Positions 26,272 to 34,987 of a DNA stretch of 64,000 bases are shown piece by piece; position 1 is the first letter of the stretch, and the number at the start of each line of letters is the position of its first letter. The DNA lies in NCBI GenBank assembly GCA_032595685.2, contig CP159373.1, forward strand, positions 62,001 through 126,000, in the 5' to 3' direction. The notes under the pieces were generated by a model, which was not told the origin of the DNA, searched no databases, and saw nothing but the letters and a program-made list of their open reading frames with translations. Made by a program: the position numbers and the translations under genes. The DNA comes from Candidatus Electrothrix aestuarii. Its GTDB lineage: Bacteria; Desulfobacterota; Desulfobulbia; Desulfobulbales; Desulfobulbaceae.

Positions 26272-28094
26272 CAGCTCGCCCTCCATTGCTGCTTCCGGGC
26301 CATAGCCTGATAAAACGCGTTTTGGCGCAGCATGTTTTCATGCTCCTCAATCGCCACTATCCTGCCTTGATCAAGAAGCACAACTAAATCCGTACCAGAG
26401 AGCAATTTGAGGCGATGGGAAACTATGAGCACGATTTTACCAGCAGCACGGGCACGAATACCGGCAAAGACTTGTTGCTCTGTCTCCACATCCAGGGCAG
26501 AGAGGGCATCATCAATGATCAGGACAGGTCGGTCAGCCAGTAGGGCACGGGCAATGGCCAAACGCTGCTTTTGCCCCCCGGAAAGACGCAGGCCCCGTTC
26601 GCCGATTCTGGTTTGATACCCCTTTTCCATCGCCAGGATCTCTGTATGCAGTCCAGCCAGTTCAGCAACCGCCTCAATCTCCTTTTGTGGGGCATGCGGG
26701 ACCGCGAGGCTGATATTCTCCGCCAAAGTAGCGGAGAAAAGGACCGGGTTCTGGCTCACATAGCTAATCTGTCCCCGGACCAATGTCGGGGCAAGGCAAT
26801 TTACATCCTGATCAGCAAAGAGAATCATATCGTCCGACACCGGGTACTGCCTGGTCAGCAAACGGCAAAGGGTGGATTTTCCAGAGCCTGTCCTGCCTGC
26901 AATACCCAGGATGCCCGGTTCCAGCTCCAGATTCATCCCAGTCAGTGTAGGGGACTTGGCTCCTGCATATGAAAATTCCAGCTTTTGCAGAGTAATCAAC
27001 GGTTCCAGAGCAAAGCGCTCTGCAAAATCTTTTCCTGCTATCTCGGTTTGCTCAGACACCTGCAAACTGCCCTCAAGCTGAGACTGCGCTGCCAGCAAAC
27101 GATGGATGCGGGCAAGGGAGGTAAAACCACGCTGGGCGATATTGGTCACCCAGCCCACAGCCATCATGGGCCAAATCAGCATATAGAGATAATGGACAAA
27201 GGCGACAAAGCCCCCCAGAGTTATCGCTTCAGCAATGACCAGCTTGCCACCATAATAGAGGATCAGCATCATCCCCAGATTGCCCACTAAAACAGATATA
27301 GGGAAAAGGAGCCCCTGGACCACCGCCACCTTGATATTTGCAGCAACATATTGCTCTCCCAGTTCTGCAAAGGCTTTTTTCTGCTGCTGCTCCCGGGTAT
27401 AGCCCTTGATCAGGCGGATAGCGACCATACTGTTGCGGGCGAATTCCGTAATCAGACCAAAGGAGTGCTGCACCTGATCAAAACGAACATGGAGCTTACC
27501 GGAGAGAAACCAGGCACTGATCCCCAAAAGGGGCAAGGGGAGAATCGCCATCAGAGTCAGGAAGGGATTGATGGAAACCATCAAAGCCAAAGCGGCCACA
27601 GAGATCACCAGGGCATCGGCGGCCGCAACCATCCCCATACCTGTAGCCATCTGCACGGCATTGAGATCATTAGACGCATGAGCCATGATATCCCCAGGTG
27701 GGTGCTTATCAAAAAAGGCTCTGTCCATATCAAGGACATGGGAAAATAAACGAGCACGCAGCATGGCCTCCAGACGCCGGGAGAATCCTATAATCAACAC
27801 TCTCCAGGCAAAACGGAGGGCCAAAATACAGAGAGCTGTGAGCAGAAGAAAACCACCTATCTGGAGAAGAGCACTGGTACTTGCGGTGCCGTCTTTCAGG
27901 ATATCAACAGCCTTTTTCAAATACAGGGGAATGGTCAGCTGTAAAAAATCCACAACCAGCAAGGCAAAAAAACCAAGCAGAAGCCGATAACGGTAGCGGG
28001 CGAAAAACGGTTTAAGAAGGGCGAGAAGAGTCGCCAGGGAGGGTTTACCTGGTTCGGTGGACTGGTCTGAAGGGTCTGCTTCTTGTGAAGTCAT
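26271..28094 (-). CDS. ABC exporter, fused membrane and ATPase domains (first subunit of pair)
   Basis: The 607-residue half-transporter has membrane helices in residues 35-320, Walker A GRTGSGKS, signature LSGGQKQ and Walker B VLIIDDALSALD. The Walker B Glu is replaced by Asp (DD in place of DE), the usual mark of a degenerate catalytic site in heterodimeric exporters; the partner at 24358-26271 keeps the Glu. The gene overlaps the upstream DnaJ-domain gene by four bases (ATGA) and its partner by three, so all three are one operon. Confidence 0.92.
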   Translation of the reverse strand: MTSQEADPSDQSTEPGKPSLATLLALLKPFFARYRYRLLLGFFALLVVDFLQLTIPLYLKKAVDILKDGTASTSALLQIGGFLLLTALCILALRFAWRVLIIGFSRRLEAMLRARLFSHVLDMDRAFFDKHPPGDIMAHASNDLNAVQMATGMGMVAAADALVISVAALALMVSINPFLTLMAILPLPLLGISAWFLSGKLHVRFDQVQHSFGLITEFARNSMVAIRLIKGYTREQQQKKAFAELGEQYVAANIKVAVVQGLLFPISVLVGNLGMMLILYYGGKLVIAEAITLGGFVAFVHYLYMLIWPMMAVGWVTNIAQRGFTSLARIHRLLAAQSQLEGSLQVSEQTEIAGKDFAERFALEPLITLQKLEFSYAGAKSPTLTGMNLELEPGILGIAGRTGSGKSTLCRLLTRQYPVSDDMILFADQDVNCLAPTLVRGQISYVSQNPVLFSATLAENISLAVPHAPQKEIEAVAELAGLHTEILAMEKGYQTRIGERGLRLSGGQKQRLAIARALLADRPVLIIDDALSALDVETEQQVFAGIRARAAGKIVLIVSHRLKLLSGTDLVVLLDQGRIVAIEEHENMLRQNAFYQAMARKQQWRAS

Positions 28095-29138
28095 GAGTCA
28101 ACCTTGTTGCGCAACACTTCATTATAGGCGGTGCTGAGAGCGACAAACTCCTCATGCTCTCCCCCTTTATCCGGGTGCAGCTCATGCGCCTTTTTACGAT
28201 ACAAGCGGGTAAGATCTGCCTTGCTCATGGCATCCAGCTCGGCTTGGCTTACCCCCAAAATACTGGCTGCTTCTTTTGGCGCCATGTGGGGTTGACGCGG
28301 TTTCTCTCCTCCTGCCTGCTGGCCGCCACCTCCACCATAAGCATAAGAGCCTCGGGTAAAGCCCGAACCTACTCCGGCCTGCGGAAAGGAAAAATCAAAA
28401 AACATGACCACGTAGCGAACCAGAGAGGGAGGCAGCTTATCCTCTCTCTCAAAGCCCTGCCAAAACAGGGGTTCCTGATCCAATCGGCAAAGTTCTTGCA
28501 AAAAATACCTGTCAAGCTCATCGCTGTTCAGGGCATAGGGCATAGGGCATTGCCCGGGCAAAGGCACTATTCCTAAAAAAGCGCTGAAGATCAAAGATGG
28601 TAAAGATATAGGACTTATATTCCTCAGGTGGCAGGTCCTGTTCCCGTTCCAGTATAAGCTGCTCAAGCTCATCACGGGATTTATGCTGAAGAATGCGGAA
28701 TAATGCAGGAGAGCGATCCAGACCCCGCTGGTCCACCTGACCAAAGCGGAGATAATGAATCCTTCTTCTGTCAAAGACATGGGTCGTGGCAAGAAGAGCC
28801 TGTCGTTCCTCTTTTCCCAGAGGCTTCCAGTTCCTTCCCTGATCTCCGCCAGAAAATACAGCAAAAGACTCAAGCCGGGCCCGAATTTCTGGAGCGAGAA
28901 AAGGGTAGAAGAGGGCCTCCACGGTATCGTAATCAACAGTTCCTCCGACAACCTCCTGTAAGCGCTCAATAATCAGCTCATCAATATAAAAAGATGCTCC
29001 TCCAGGATAAACGATATACTGCCCCGGATCCTCACCCAACGCAAGCAGATCCCGATGCCGATATATCCCCTCTTCAAGAAAGGATTCCCGTAAGAGATAA
29101 TACACCCGGTTATCACGGAATATGCGAGCGAGATACAT
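28091..29138 (-). pseudogene. DnaJ-domain protein gene frameshifted by a 7-bp repeat
   Basis: Two frames together make one protein of about 346 residues. The first (29138 to about 28540) begins MYLARIFRDNRVYYLLRESF; the second ends in a J domain (EAASILGVSQAELD, HPDKGG, FVALSTAYNEVL), here at the C-terminus. They meet at 28531-28550, where GGGCATA is present in nearly three copies. With one 7-bp unit fewer, the reading is ARAMPYALNSDELD without interruption. HPD, the Hsp70-stimulating motif, is intact. It overlaps the ABC gene by four bases. Whether the shift is fixed, phase-variable or a sequencing error cannot be told. Confidence 0.88.
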
Positions 29139-29157
29139 GGCCTGAAAGGAACGCAGG

Positions 29158-29529
29158 CTATGCTATATTGAGTAGCCTTTTCACTGCATTAATCAAATCA
29201 TCAATGGGAAAGGGTTTGGCAAAGGCCTCATCTGCGCCCAGTTCCTTGGCAGCGGGCAGATAGGTTTCCGGCCCGATACGCCCTCCCCCGGAGATAGCAA
29301 TAATCTTGATATCAGGATGATTCCTTCGAAGGAAGGTGATGGTCTCCATTCCCTCCTGCTCCGGCATAATCAGGTCTGTGATGACGAGATCATAATGAGC
29401 TTCTTCAAACAAACGCAAACCCTTTCTCCCGTCCGATGCCACGTCCGCCTCAAATCCGGCATATTCCATAGCCCGACAGAGCAGATTACGCATTTGTTCA
29501 TCATCATCTATAATCAGTATTTTTCGCAT
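29158..29529 (-). CDS. Single-domain (CheY-like) response regulator
   Basis: The 123-residue receiver domain has the acidic pair at DDD (8-10), the phosphoacceptor Asp52 in VITDLIMP, Ser in IAISGG and Lys in AKPF. There is no output domain, so it signals by protein contact. It follows the ABC/DnaJ operon's upstream end by 20 bases in the same direction. The sensor kinase partner is not in the window. Confidence 0.93.
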   Translation of the reverse strand: MRKILIIDDDEQMRNLLCRAMEYAGFEADVASDGRKGLRLFEEAHYDLVITDLIMPEQEGMETITFLRRNHPDIKIIAISGGGRIGPETYLPAAKELGADEAFAKPFPIDDLINAVKRLLNIA

Positions 29530-29616
29530 AAAGAATATACCTCAATAAAAATCAGCTCACTGCCTCTAACTTATCTGTAGCTCCTTCCCCCCGTACCAAT
29601 TATACTATACAACGCT

Positions 29617-31959
29617 TTAAGAAAAAAACTGATCACGAAAAATCCTTTCGCGAAAAAAACTGATCAACTCTTCCCGTCTGCGCAGAATCCTGACCTGCTC
29701 AGGAATCAAATCAGAAAGAATGTTCTTCATAACAGACATTTTATATTCCACATTAGATACAAAACGATTATCAAGATACCAGGCAAAGACGAGGCCAAAA
29801 AGAAGGCCAGGCGGTGTAAAGCCCTCTTCGCCGTTGACCAATCTGGTATAGCAGTGCCTTTCTCCTTCTACCGGCCGCATCCGACTGAGTTGCAAATAGG
29901 TGTCCAACTCTTCAGGCGATAAAAAACACTTAAGTTCCTGCCGTGTTCTTGTTACCAGGCGATAGAGCCTGCCCACCTGACGCTCCTGGACAAAGACATC
30001 TTCCATGCCTTTTTCCTGGCAATAATTCCCCAACAAGGACTGGCCCAAAGCGATCAGCAGAGCTGCTTCCAGGCGCTCGGGAGCGTCGTTTTGATCCTGG
30101 CGGATCTTAATACAACTATCCTCTGGATCGTAAAAGGAAAAAACATTATCCCATTGTTGGCAGCGCTTCCAGGAGCTGGTCTCCACCAAACAAATTCCTC
30201 GCAGATATTGCAGATGATCAGGATGGATGTCAGGATGCCGCCAAAGAATCTCAAGAACAGCAGCTGCGATATTCTGTCGTAAAGAAGAGGCCATATTTTC
30301 CGGCAGATCAGAATCAAGGGTGAGATATCGGAACTCCAACCCCTCTATGGCACGGGCAATCCGCTCATAGCGCATGCAGGGAATCAGCTTATCCGGGGCA
30401 ATCCGTACTGAAAACTCCGGGCCGCGCAAGCTCACCTCGGCAGGAGCAGGCAAGGCCAGATAGCCGCTTTCCCGCAAGCCCCACAAGCTGCGAACAACAA
30501 GGGCCAGGGCATTGGGGTCATGCTGGATAACCCGCTGCCGCTGGAGAAGATTCCGGGAAAAAATACAGGCCCGGACCGGCTCAAAACCCAGCTCGCGGAC
30601 CTTCTCGCTATCAACGTAAATAGGCTCCTTCTTCTCCAGGATATAATTCTGCAAAACAGAACCTGGAATATCTGCCAGGTCCAGGGTGAGGACATGGGAA
30701 AACAAGCCTTGAATGCCACCGGAGATATTATGCCCATAGGCACGAATGAGATCCGAGGCGTAAAAACGCTTTTCTGGGGCCTCCCTGGTGGCGTCAGTTT
30801 CTCCTTTCTGGACCCAAATATTGGCGACCAGGAGCTTCAGGGCCTTCTCATTCTGTCGGATCAGATCAGCAACCCCAGGCACCTGCAAGATAGGGATAAT
30901 AGAGGAATACAGGCTACCTGGAGCCAGGATAATAATATCCGCCTCGGCAATAGACTGACTCACCGCCTCAGGCAAAAGCGGCTCATCAGCAAAACGCACC
31001 ATCGTCCGTTCCACCGGATAGCCCCGCCGGGCCTCACCGGCCTTGCGCTCACCAGTCACTAACACACCATTTGCGTAAAGCAGTTGCAGTTGCGAGGGAG
31101 TGGCCGTGCAGGGGAGTACCGCCCTTGAGCCTGCGCCCACAGCCTGAGCCAGGTCCGCTAAGCCATCCATAATCGCGGTCTGGATCCGCTTTTGGTTTGC
31201 TGCCAATTCCGCTGTCCTGAAAAAGGCAGGCAATTTCCCGTAAACCGCAGCAGCCAGCAGAAGATTACCGAGACATTGGGGACGCCGCAGGGCAGCTGTC
31301 ATCCGCTCATCTGCCAGCAGACGCTGCACCAGATCAACAAGATAGTCTGCTAAAGGCCGGGGAAACATCTCCGGGCTCACCCCACTCTCAGCCCAGAGAT
31401 GCGCAGCTGATTCAGGAGGCGTATTAAAACGAAAATTGAAAAAACCATGCAAAGCAGCCGCTGTGTCCAGAGCCGCTGCATCGTCCAGCTGGTATTGTTC
31501 CTTCAGATTTGCACTGCGGATAGAGGCTAGCAGAACATGGCGCAGATCCCCTAAACCGATCAGTGGGAAATCCTTGAGCATTTCCCCGGTTGATCCTCCG
31601 TCGTCAGTCACACAGACGATGGAGTGCAACCGGGGAAAGACCTCTTTTAGACCGGTGAAAGGAGCCTCCTTCCAATCTGCACGCCGTGAGTCTCCACCGA
31701 CCACGTTAGACAGACCGGTTCCGCCACCCAACACGACCACCCGCACGTTCTCCACGTCCACGTGTCCAAGACCGGCAGCCAGACGACGCCAGTCTTCCTG
31801 AGTACAGCCGGGAACATCATGGGGTGGGGCTTCGCCAAGAGCAAAGGCAAGAACCCGTTCTGCCAGCGTCCCCTTGCCCATAAAATCAAGGGGGGAAAAG
31901 ACCTTTTTTGTTACCCCGGCTAAGAGCTCGCCTAAAGGAATATGTGTACCGTTTTCCAC
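29617..31959 (-). CDS. CofD/YvcK-family protein with large C-terminal extension
   Basis: The 780-residue protein starts at GTG. Residues about 50-430 carry the YvcK/CofD signature: VVVLGGGTGLSNV, VCVTDDGGSTG, PLIGLGDLRHVLLA, and later LAPGSLYSSIIPIL. YvcK proteins bind nucleotide sugars and control carbon flow into cell-wall precursors; CofD relatives transfer phospholactyl groups. The remaining 330 residues are not part of the usual ~320-450-residue family and I cannot assign them. Plus-strand ORFs here are shadows. Gene order (next to mdh) gives no decisive clue. Confidence 0.75.
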   Translation of the reverse strand: MENGTHIPLGELLAGVTKKVFSPLDFMGKGTLAERVLAFALGEAPPHDVPGCTQEDWRRLAAGLGHVDVENVRVVVLGGGTGLSNVVGGDSRRADWKEAPFTGLKEVFPRLHSIVCVTDDGGSTGEMLKDFPLIGLGDLRHVLLASIRSANLKEQYQLDDAAALDTAAALHGFFNFRFNTPPESAAHLWAESGVSPEMFPRPLADYLVDLVQRLLADERMTAALRRPQCLGNLLLAAAVYGKLPAFFRTAELAANQKRIQTAIMDGLADLAQAVGAGSRAVLPCTATPSQLQLLYANGVLVTGERKAGEARRGYPVERTMVRFADEPLLPEAVSQSIAEADIIILAPGSLYSSIIPILQVPGVADLIRQNEKALKLLVANIWVQKGETDATREAPEKRFYASDLIRAYGHNISGGIQGLFSHVLTLDLADIPGSVLQNYILEKKEPIYVDSEKVRELGFEPVRACIFSRNLLQRQRVIQHDPNALALVVRSLWGLRESGYLALPAPAEVSLRGPEFSVRIAPDKLIPCMRYERIARAIEGLEFRYLTLDSDLPENMASSLRQNIAAAVLEILWRHPDIHPDHLQYLRGICLVETSSWKRCQQWDNVFSFYDPEDSCIKIRQDQNDAPERLEAALLIALGQSLLGNYCQEKGMEDVFVQERQVGRLYRLVTRTRQELKCFLSPEELDTYLQLSRMRPVEGERHCYTRLVNGEEGFTPPGLLFGLVFAWYLDNRFVSNVEYKMSVMKNILSDLIPEQVRILRRREELISFFRERIFRDQFFS

Positions 31960-31988
31960 CTGAAACCCTGTTTATCCCTTTCTTCTTT

Positions 31989-32915
31989 TTACAGCCCAGT
32001 GGCCTGCATTTGCTTGGATACGGCCTCCACAGAATCCTGGAGGGCGCTTTTTTCCTCGTCGGTCAAGGCGAATTCCAGGATGCGCTCAACCCCCTTTTCT
32101 CCCAGCACAACCGGAACACCAAGGAAGTAGCCGGAGATTCCAAATTCTCCCTCAAGATAGGCTGCACAGGGAAGAACCCGCTTGCTGTCTTTGAGTACCG
32201 CCTCAGCCATCTCAATAGCAGCCAGACCAGGGGTATAGAAGGCGCTACCGGTCTTCAGGTGATTGACAATCTCAATCCCGCCCAACTGAGTGCGCTCAAC
32301 GATTTCTGCAATCTTCTCTTCAGAAAGCAGATCGGTGATCGGCACCCCTGCCACATTGGCCAAACGCACCATCGGCAGCATCTTATCACCGTGGATTCCC
32401 ATGACCAGGGCATTGACATCTGCCGGGGCCACGCCAAGGGCCTCAGCAAGGAAGGTCCGATAACGGGCAGAATCAAGCACACCAGCCATACCGATGATTC
32501 GGCTCTTATCCAGGCCAGTAACCTTGAAAGCGGTATGAACCATTGCATCAATGGGGTTGGTGACCACGATCATGAAGCAATTCGGTGAATGCTTGACCGC
32601 CTCTTCAGCGCAGGACTTGACAATGGCCACATTCTTTGCCAGCAAATCGTCACGGGACATCCCCGGTTTCCGGGCCAGTCCGGCCGTGATAATCACCACA
32701 TCGGAGTTGGCAGAATCTGCATAGTCATTGGTACCAGTGACGGTACCTGCGTAAGAATCCAGCGGACCGGATTGCCAGAGATCCAGAGCCTTGCCCTGAG
32801 GGATACCCTCCATGACGTCCAGCAAGACGATATCACCCAAATTACGGGTCAGCGCCCAATGAGCTGCTGTTGCTCCAACGTTCCCCGCCCCGATTATCGT
32901 AATTTTTTTCTTCAT
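31989..32915 (-). CDS. mdh: Malate dehydrogenase (NAD)
   Basis: The 308-residue protein starts at the ATG at 32915 with AGGA eight bases upstream. The NAD-binding GAGNVGATAAHWA, substrate residues in AGLARKPGMSRDDLL and NPIDAM, and the catalytic His in MGIHGDKMLPM are all visible. It interconverts malate and oxaloacetate in central metabolism. The lactate/malate specificity loop (Arg in KPGMSR) supports malate. A 28-bp palindrome at 32942-32969 lies in its upstream region. Confidence 0.96.
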   Translation of the reverse strand: MKKKITIIGAGNVGATAAHWALTRNLGDIVLLDVMEGIPQGKALDLWQSGPLDSYAGTVTGTNDYADSANSDVVIITAGLARKPGMSRDDLLAKNVAIVKSCAEEAVKHSPNCFMIVVTNPIDAMVHTAFKVTGLDKSRIIGMAGVLDSARYRTFLAEALGVAPADVNALVMGIHGDKMLPMVRLANVAGVPITDLLSEEKIAEIVERTQLGGIEIVNHLKTGSAFYTPGLAAIEMAEAVLKDSKRVLPCAAYLEGEFGISGYFLGVPVVLGEKGVERILEFALTDEEKSALQDSVEAVSKQMQATGL

Positions 32916-32941
32916 GATTTTTTTCCTTTTATAATTAGGGT

Positions 32942-32969
32942 GTAGAGGCACGGTATACCGTGCCCCTAC
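32942..32969. repeat. GTAGGGGC-type simple palindrome
   Basis: GTAGAGGCACGG, TATA, then CCGTGCCCCTAC: a 28-bp near-perfect palindrome of the same kind and length as that at 2056-2083 inside hrpA. It lies between kdsB and mdh. Confidence 0.85.
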
Positions 32970-32975
32970 TTTGCA

Positions 32976-33731
32976 TCATTTCCGCATCATCTCTTCCACC
33001 CGCTGCGCATCCTTAGGCGTGTCCACCTCGATGGAATCATGCTCAGTCAGGACCACCCGAACCCGGTAGCCGTATTCCAGGGCACGAAGCTGTTCCAGCT
33101 TCTCAAAACGCTCCCACTCGCCTTCGGGCAGAGCCACAAAGGTCAGAAGAAAGCCCTTACGATAGGCATAAAAGCCAAGATGTTTATAATAGGTCGGCTG
33201 GGTTTTCTCTTCCGGATTACGCTGAAAAGGAACCGGTGAGCGGGAAAAATAAAGGGCGTTCTTGTCGCAATCAAAGACAGTCTTCACATGATTGGGATCT
33301 GTGATCTCTTCCGGCCTGATAATCTTATAGATCAAGGTTGACATGGGCAGCGCCGGGTCCTCCAGCAGAGGGCCAGCCACCTGCTCAATGACTTCAGGCG
33401 GAAACAGGGGCTGATCCCCCTGGATATTCACTACCACACTATGCTCTTCAATCTGGAGCCGTTCAGCAGCCTCGGCCAAGCGGTCCGTACCTGAAACATG
33501 GTCAGGGCGAGTCATAACCACCTCTCCACCAAAACCGGTCACCACCTCAGCTATTCGCTCATCATCCGTTGCCACCACAACACGAGAAAGCAATTTGGAC
33601 TGCTGAGCCCGCTCAACCACATGCTGAATCATGGGCTTACCAGCAATCAAAGCCAGTGGTTTTCCTTCAAAACGGTTGGAATGGTAGCGAGCCGGAATAA
33701 TAGCCACCACCTTAGCCGGTGTTTCGTTCAT
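32976..33731 (-). CDS. kdsB: 3-deoxy-manno-octulosonate cytidylyltransferase (CMP-KDO synthetase)
   Basis: The 251-residue protein starts at the ATG at 33731. IIPARYHSNRFEGKPL near the start, VVNIQGDQPL, and the C-terminal IEVDTPKDAQRVEEM are characteristic. The enzyme activates KDO with CTP for lipopolysaccharide inner core, which shows a Gram-negative outer membrane. An upstream open stretch to 33791 lacks a binding site, so the shorter start is preferred. Downstream (mdh) is cotranscribed only if the palindrome at 32942 does not stop polymerase. Confidence 0.96.
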   Translation of the reverse strand: MNETPAKVVAIIPARYHSNRFEGKPLALIAGKPMIQHVVERAQQSKLLSRVVVATDDERIAEVVTGFGGEVVMTRPDHVSGTDRLAEAAERLQIEEHSVVVNIQGDQPLFPPEVIEQVAGPLLEDPALPMSTLIYKIIRPEEITDPNHVKTVFDCDKNALYFSRSPVPFQRNPEEKTQPTYYKHLGFYAYRKGFLLTFVALPEGEWERFEKLEQLRALEYGYRVRVVLTEHDSIEVDTPKDAQRVEEMMRK

Positions 33732-34099
33732 TATCACACTATCCTGAAAAGGCAAAAATATTCTATTGACCTGAGACAGGCCGGAAGACACATCTCTGTT
33801 CTCACCGCTGGATCGACCCGGTACTGAAAAAAGAGCTCATCTTTTCAGCAGAAAACCGATCTTGCAGAAAAACTTACCTATGATACATTGCACGCAGTGA
33901 AATATCAACGGGCAAACTGCGCATGGTTGAAAAGTACGCAGCTTCTTCTCAACAGCCCCTTTCATCTTATTGCCTTGAATATTCTCATTTTTCAAGTTAA
34001 GACATCTTAACGAATAAATATTTGAAAAGAACTCCTGATTATGGGATGATAGAAGAAATTTACTCATAGCAGAATACACCTACTCATATGTAGTTTAAA

Positions 34100-34438
34100 T
34101 TGCGAAACTTCAAATGCCTCAACAAAAAAAACGCCCCAGCCACGCCAAAAGCACCGGCCAAACATTTTACCTTTCACCTCACCCTGAGCGGTGTCGCGGG
34201 GATAACTCTGGCTGCCTTTTGTCTCTTTCTTTGGATGTTCTTTCTGAGAATGTGGGCAGGCAAGACTATTATATCGCCCTGCCCCTCTGCGCTTGTAGAA
34301 GAGCAAGCATATCAACAACCTCCAACGCCTGAAACTCTCGATCTTTCTCCTGATGAGCACACAGCAATCTGTGTTCAACCCAGAGAGCGCAAGAAACGTA
34401 TTTCTCCTCAAGTACCCTCTCTGTATCAAGGGCCATAG
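34100..34438 (+). CDS. Single-pass membrane protein, duplicate copy
   Basis: The 112-residue product has basic residues 1-25 and one membrane span (LSGVAGITLAAFCLFLWMFF). A polar tail follows. The layout, short basic N-terminus then one helix, resembles the N-terminal part of SPOR-type envelope proteins, but no SPOR domain is present. The copy at 49334-49672 differs by one residue in the span (R for G before MWAG). Minus-strand ORFs over this stretch look non-coding because the plus frame alone has a sensible membrane topology. Confidence 0.55.
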   Translation: MRNFKCLNKKNAPATPKAPAKHFTFHLTLSGVAGITLAAFCLFLWMFFLRMWAGKTIISPCPSALVEEQAYQQPPTPETLDLSPDEHTAICVQPRERKKRISPQVPSLYQGP

Positions 34439-34613
34439 ATAGCTACTCCAGACCCAAAAGACACATCGTAATGATATAAAAAGAAAAAAATATGCTTCCT
34501 TGACCAAAAGCAACGAAAGGGGTACTTTGATAAAATTTTGAATATTTCGCCAGACCATAAAAATACATTCTCTTGCTCTGTCAAGAGAAGGAGGTTCTTC
34601 GGGACTTTATATA

Positions 34614-34922
34614 ATGATAGCGCATACAACAGCTTGTACATGTAAAACCGCAACGGGCCAAAGAAACCTTCCGATTCGTCCGGCCCGGATGAGCGATGTC
34701 AAAGAGATACATAGCCTCTTACAGCGTTTTGCTGCCAAGGGCCTGCTCTTAGGGCGCTCTATCAGTTCGCTCTATGATCAATTACGTGATTTTGTTGTTT
34801 TTGACGATAACGGTATCCAGGGCGTTTGCTCGCTTCACATCTGCTGGGAGAATCTGGCTGAGATACGCTCACTGGCTGTTGCCGAACAATATCACGGCAA
34901 AGGGATAGGTCGACAACTGGTA
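34614..34922 (+). pseudogene. Truncated copy of argA-like N-acetyltransferase
   Basis: The first 103 residues equal those of the intact gene at 49844-50356, up to HGKGIGRQLV, the acetyl-CoA-binding loop. The frame then runs into foreign sequence (RKRGQIYFLNIL) at a MITE-like element and stops at 35069. The missing third, which includes the DLPHKIW and cysteine-rich tail, is not found beyond the insertion, so this copy is not merely interrupted but has lost its end. Confidence 0.9.
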
Positions 34923-34987
34923 CGAAAAAGGGGACAGATTTATTTTTTAAATATACTCAACTCTCTGGGTCACCAATTTGTAATAAA

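Larger units (their letters stand above)
34020..34922 (+). repeat. 0.9-kb direct repeat, copy 1 (left end of accessory region)
   Basis: The segment from TTTGAAAAGAACTCCTGATT to GGTCGACAACTGGTA is nearly identical to 49254-50152. Differences are a few substitutions and one 4-base indel (CATAGATAGC against CATAGC near 34435). It contains a short membrane-protein gene and the 5' two-thirds of an acetyltransferase gene. Homology stops abruptly where a MITE-like element begins. Confidence 0.95.
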
